From positions 1 to 21,202 of the forward strand of contig JANXVV010000071.1 in the NCBI GenBank assembly GCA_025351525.1: a stretch of DNA of 21,202 bases, given 5' to 3'. Both the position numbers and the translations under genes were made by a program. Origin of the DNA: Humisphaera sp. GTDB taxonomy: Bacteria; Planctomycetota; Phycisphaerae; Tepidisphaerales; Tepidisphaeraceae. Every line of letters begins with the position of its first letter. The first letter of the stretch is position 1. The notes under the pieces are model-generated. The model was not told the origin of the DNA and ran no database searches. It saw nothing but the letters and a program-made list of their open reading frames with translations. Below, piece after piece: positions 20,893 through 21,202 of this stretch.

Positions 20893-21202
20893 TCACCGCT
20901 GCGCCATCACCACCGACGGTTCGCCATTCTTCACCGGTTTCTCCAGCCATTTTCGAGGGATAATCAGAATCGTTCCCTTCGGCACGACCGGCCCCATCGT
21001 CGCTCCGAAAGGCTTGACCACTTTGATCTCGACAAAGGGCTGTGCCTGCGCGGGAACCACCCACGATCCATCGTCCGTCAGAACCGCCGCCTTCAGCAAG
21101 TCGCTCTTGCGAAAATAACGCGGGACATTCCGGTTGGCCTCATTGCGCGCATCGTTGGCATTCAGGCTGGCATAGCCGGAGTACGAATTGTCGGCCACAT
21201 CC
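20893..21202 (-). CDS. Hypothetical protein, 5' end beyond the window
   Basis: The 3' part of a minus-strand gene, about 103 codons, ending with TGA at 20893. The frame is open to the window edge. A GTG at 21198 could be a start, but no upstream sequence is available to judge, so I treat the gene as partial. The visible protein has a polar N-terminal part (NANDARNEANRNVPRYF) and a strand-rich part with VEIKVVKPFGATMGPVVPKG and ILIIPRKWLEKP. No signal peptide or known motif is seen in this portion and I do not recognise it. The exported protein gene at 20659 follows 233 bases later on the same strand. Confidence 0.65.
   Translation of the reverse strand, partial: DVADNSYSGYASLNANDARNEANRNVPRYFRKSDLLKAAVLTDDGSWVVPAQAQPFVEIKVVKPFGATMGPVVPKGTILIIPRKWLEKPVKNGEPSVVMAQR

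Overview
The window looks like a chromosomal segment of a planctomycete, perhaps of the Phycisphaerae side; the class is an inference. The strongest sign is the first gene: a secreted protein with a dehydrogenase-type propeller, a repeat domain and a C-terminal CxxCH haem domain, an architecture typical of the Planctomycetes-Verrucomicrobia-Chlamydiae group. Moderately high GC, large HEAT and TPR proteins, a hypothetical exported protein and many intergenic palindromic repeats agree with this. No tRNA, rRNA, CRISPR array, transposase gene or phage gene was seen.

Layout. 32-3055 (+): PVC-type haem protein. 3425-4959 (+): sigma factor and RskA-type membrane anti-sigma factor, overlapping by 4 bases. 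5065-7187 (-): OmpR-type response regulator and its histidine kinase, overlapping by one base (TAATG). 7244-8209 (-): ChbG/HpnK (YdjC) deacetylase whose C-terminus is encoded by a repeat. 8252-10210 (-): RecQ helicase. 10344-10939 (+): ParD/ParE toxin-antitoxin pair, followed at 11028 by a small protein resembling an antitoxin cut off at the start of its helix-turn-helix. 11372-13024 (+): ammonium transporter. 13213-13926 (+): nucleoside-phosphorylase-like protein. 13976-15343 (-): twelve-TPR protein. 15739-18027 (+): exported HEAT-repeat protein with a structured 5' leader. 18151-18627 (+): unrecognised cytosolic protein. 18838-19930 (-): methyltransferase, then a small BamE-like protein. 20126-20659 (-) and 20893 to the window edge (-): an exported hypothetical protein and a gene cut by the window end.

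The most distinctive content is outside the genes. Nine paired inverted repeats and two single fragments, in three sequence families, occupy intergenic spaces. In families B and C each arm is itself a small palindrome, the architecture of REPIN elements (paired REP sequences moved by RAYT Y1 transposases). One B copy supplies the last 25 codons and the stop of the deacetylase gene, and a 16-base piece of family A carries that gene's nominal first start codon. In another B copy the two arms differ in ways that preserve pairing inside each arm, which suggests the small hairpins are the selected structure. No mobilising enzyme lies in the window.

Two regulatory modules sit back to back (sigma/anti-sigma and kinase/regulator), separated only by a B repeat. 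The genes do not form one pathway; the window is ordinary housekeeping and regulatory content with a small toxin-antitoxin patch between recQ and the ammonium transporter.
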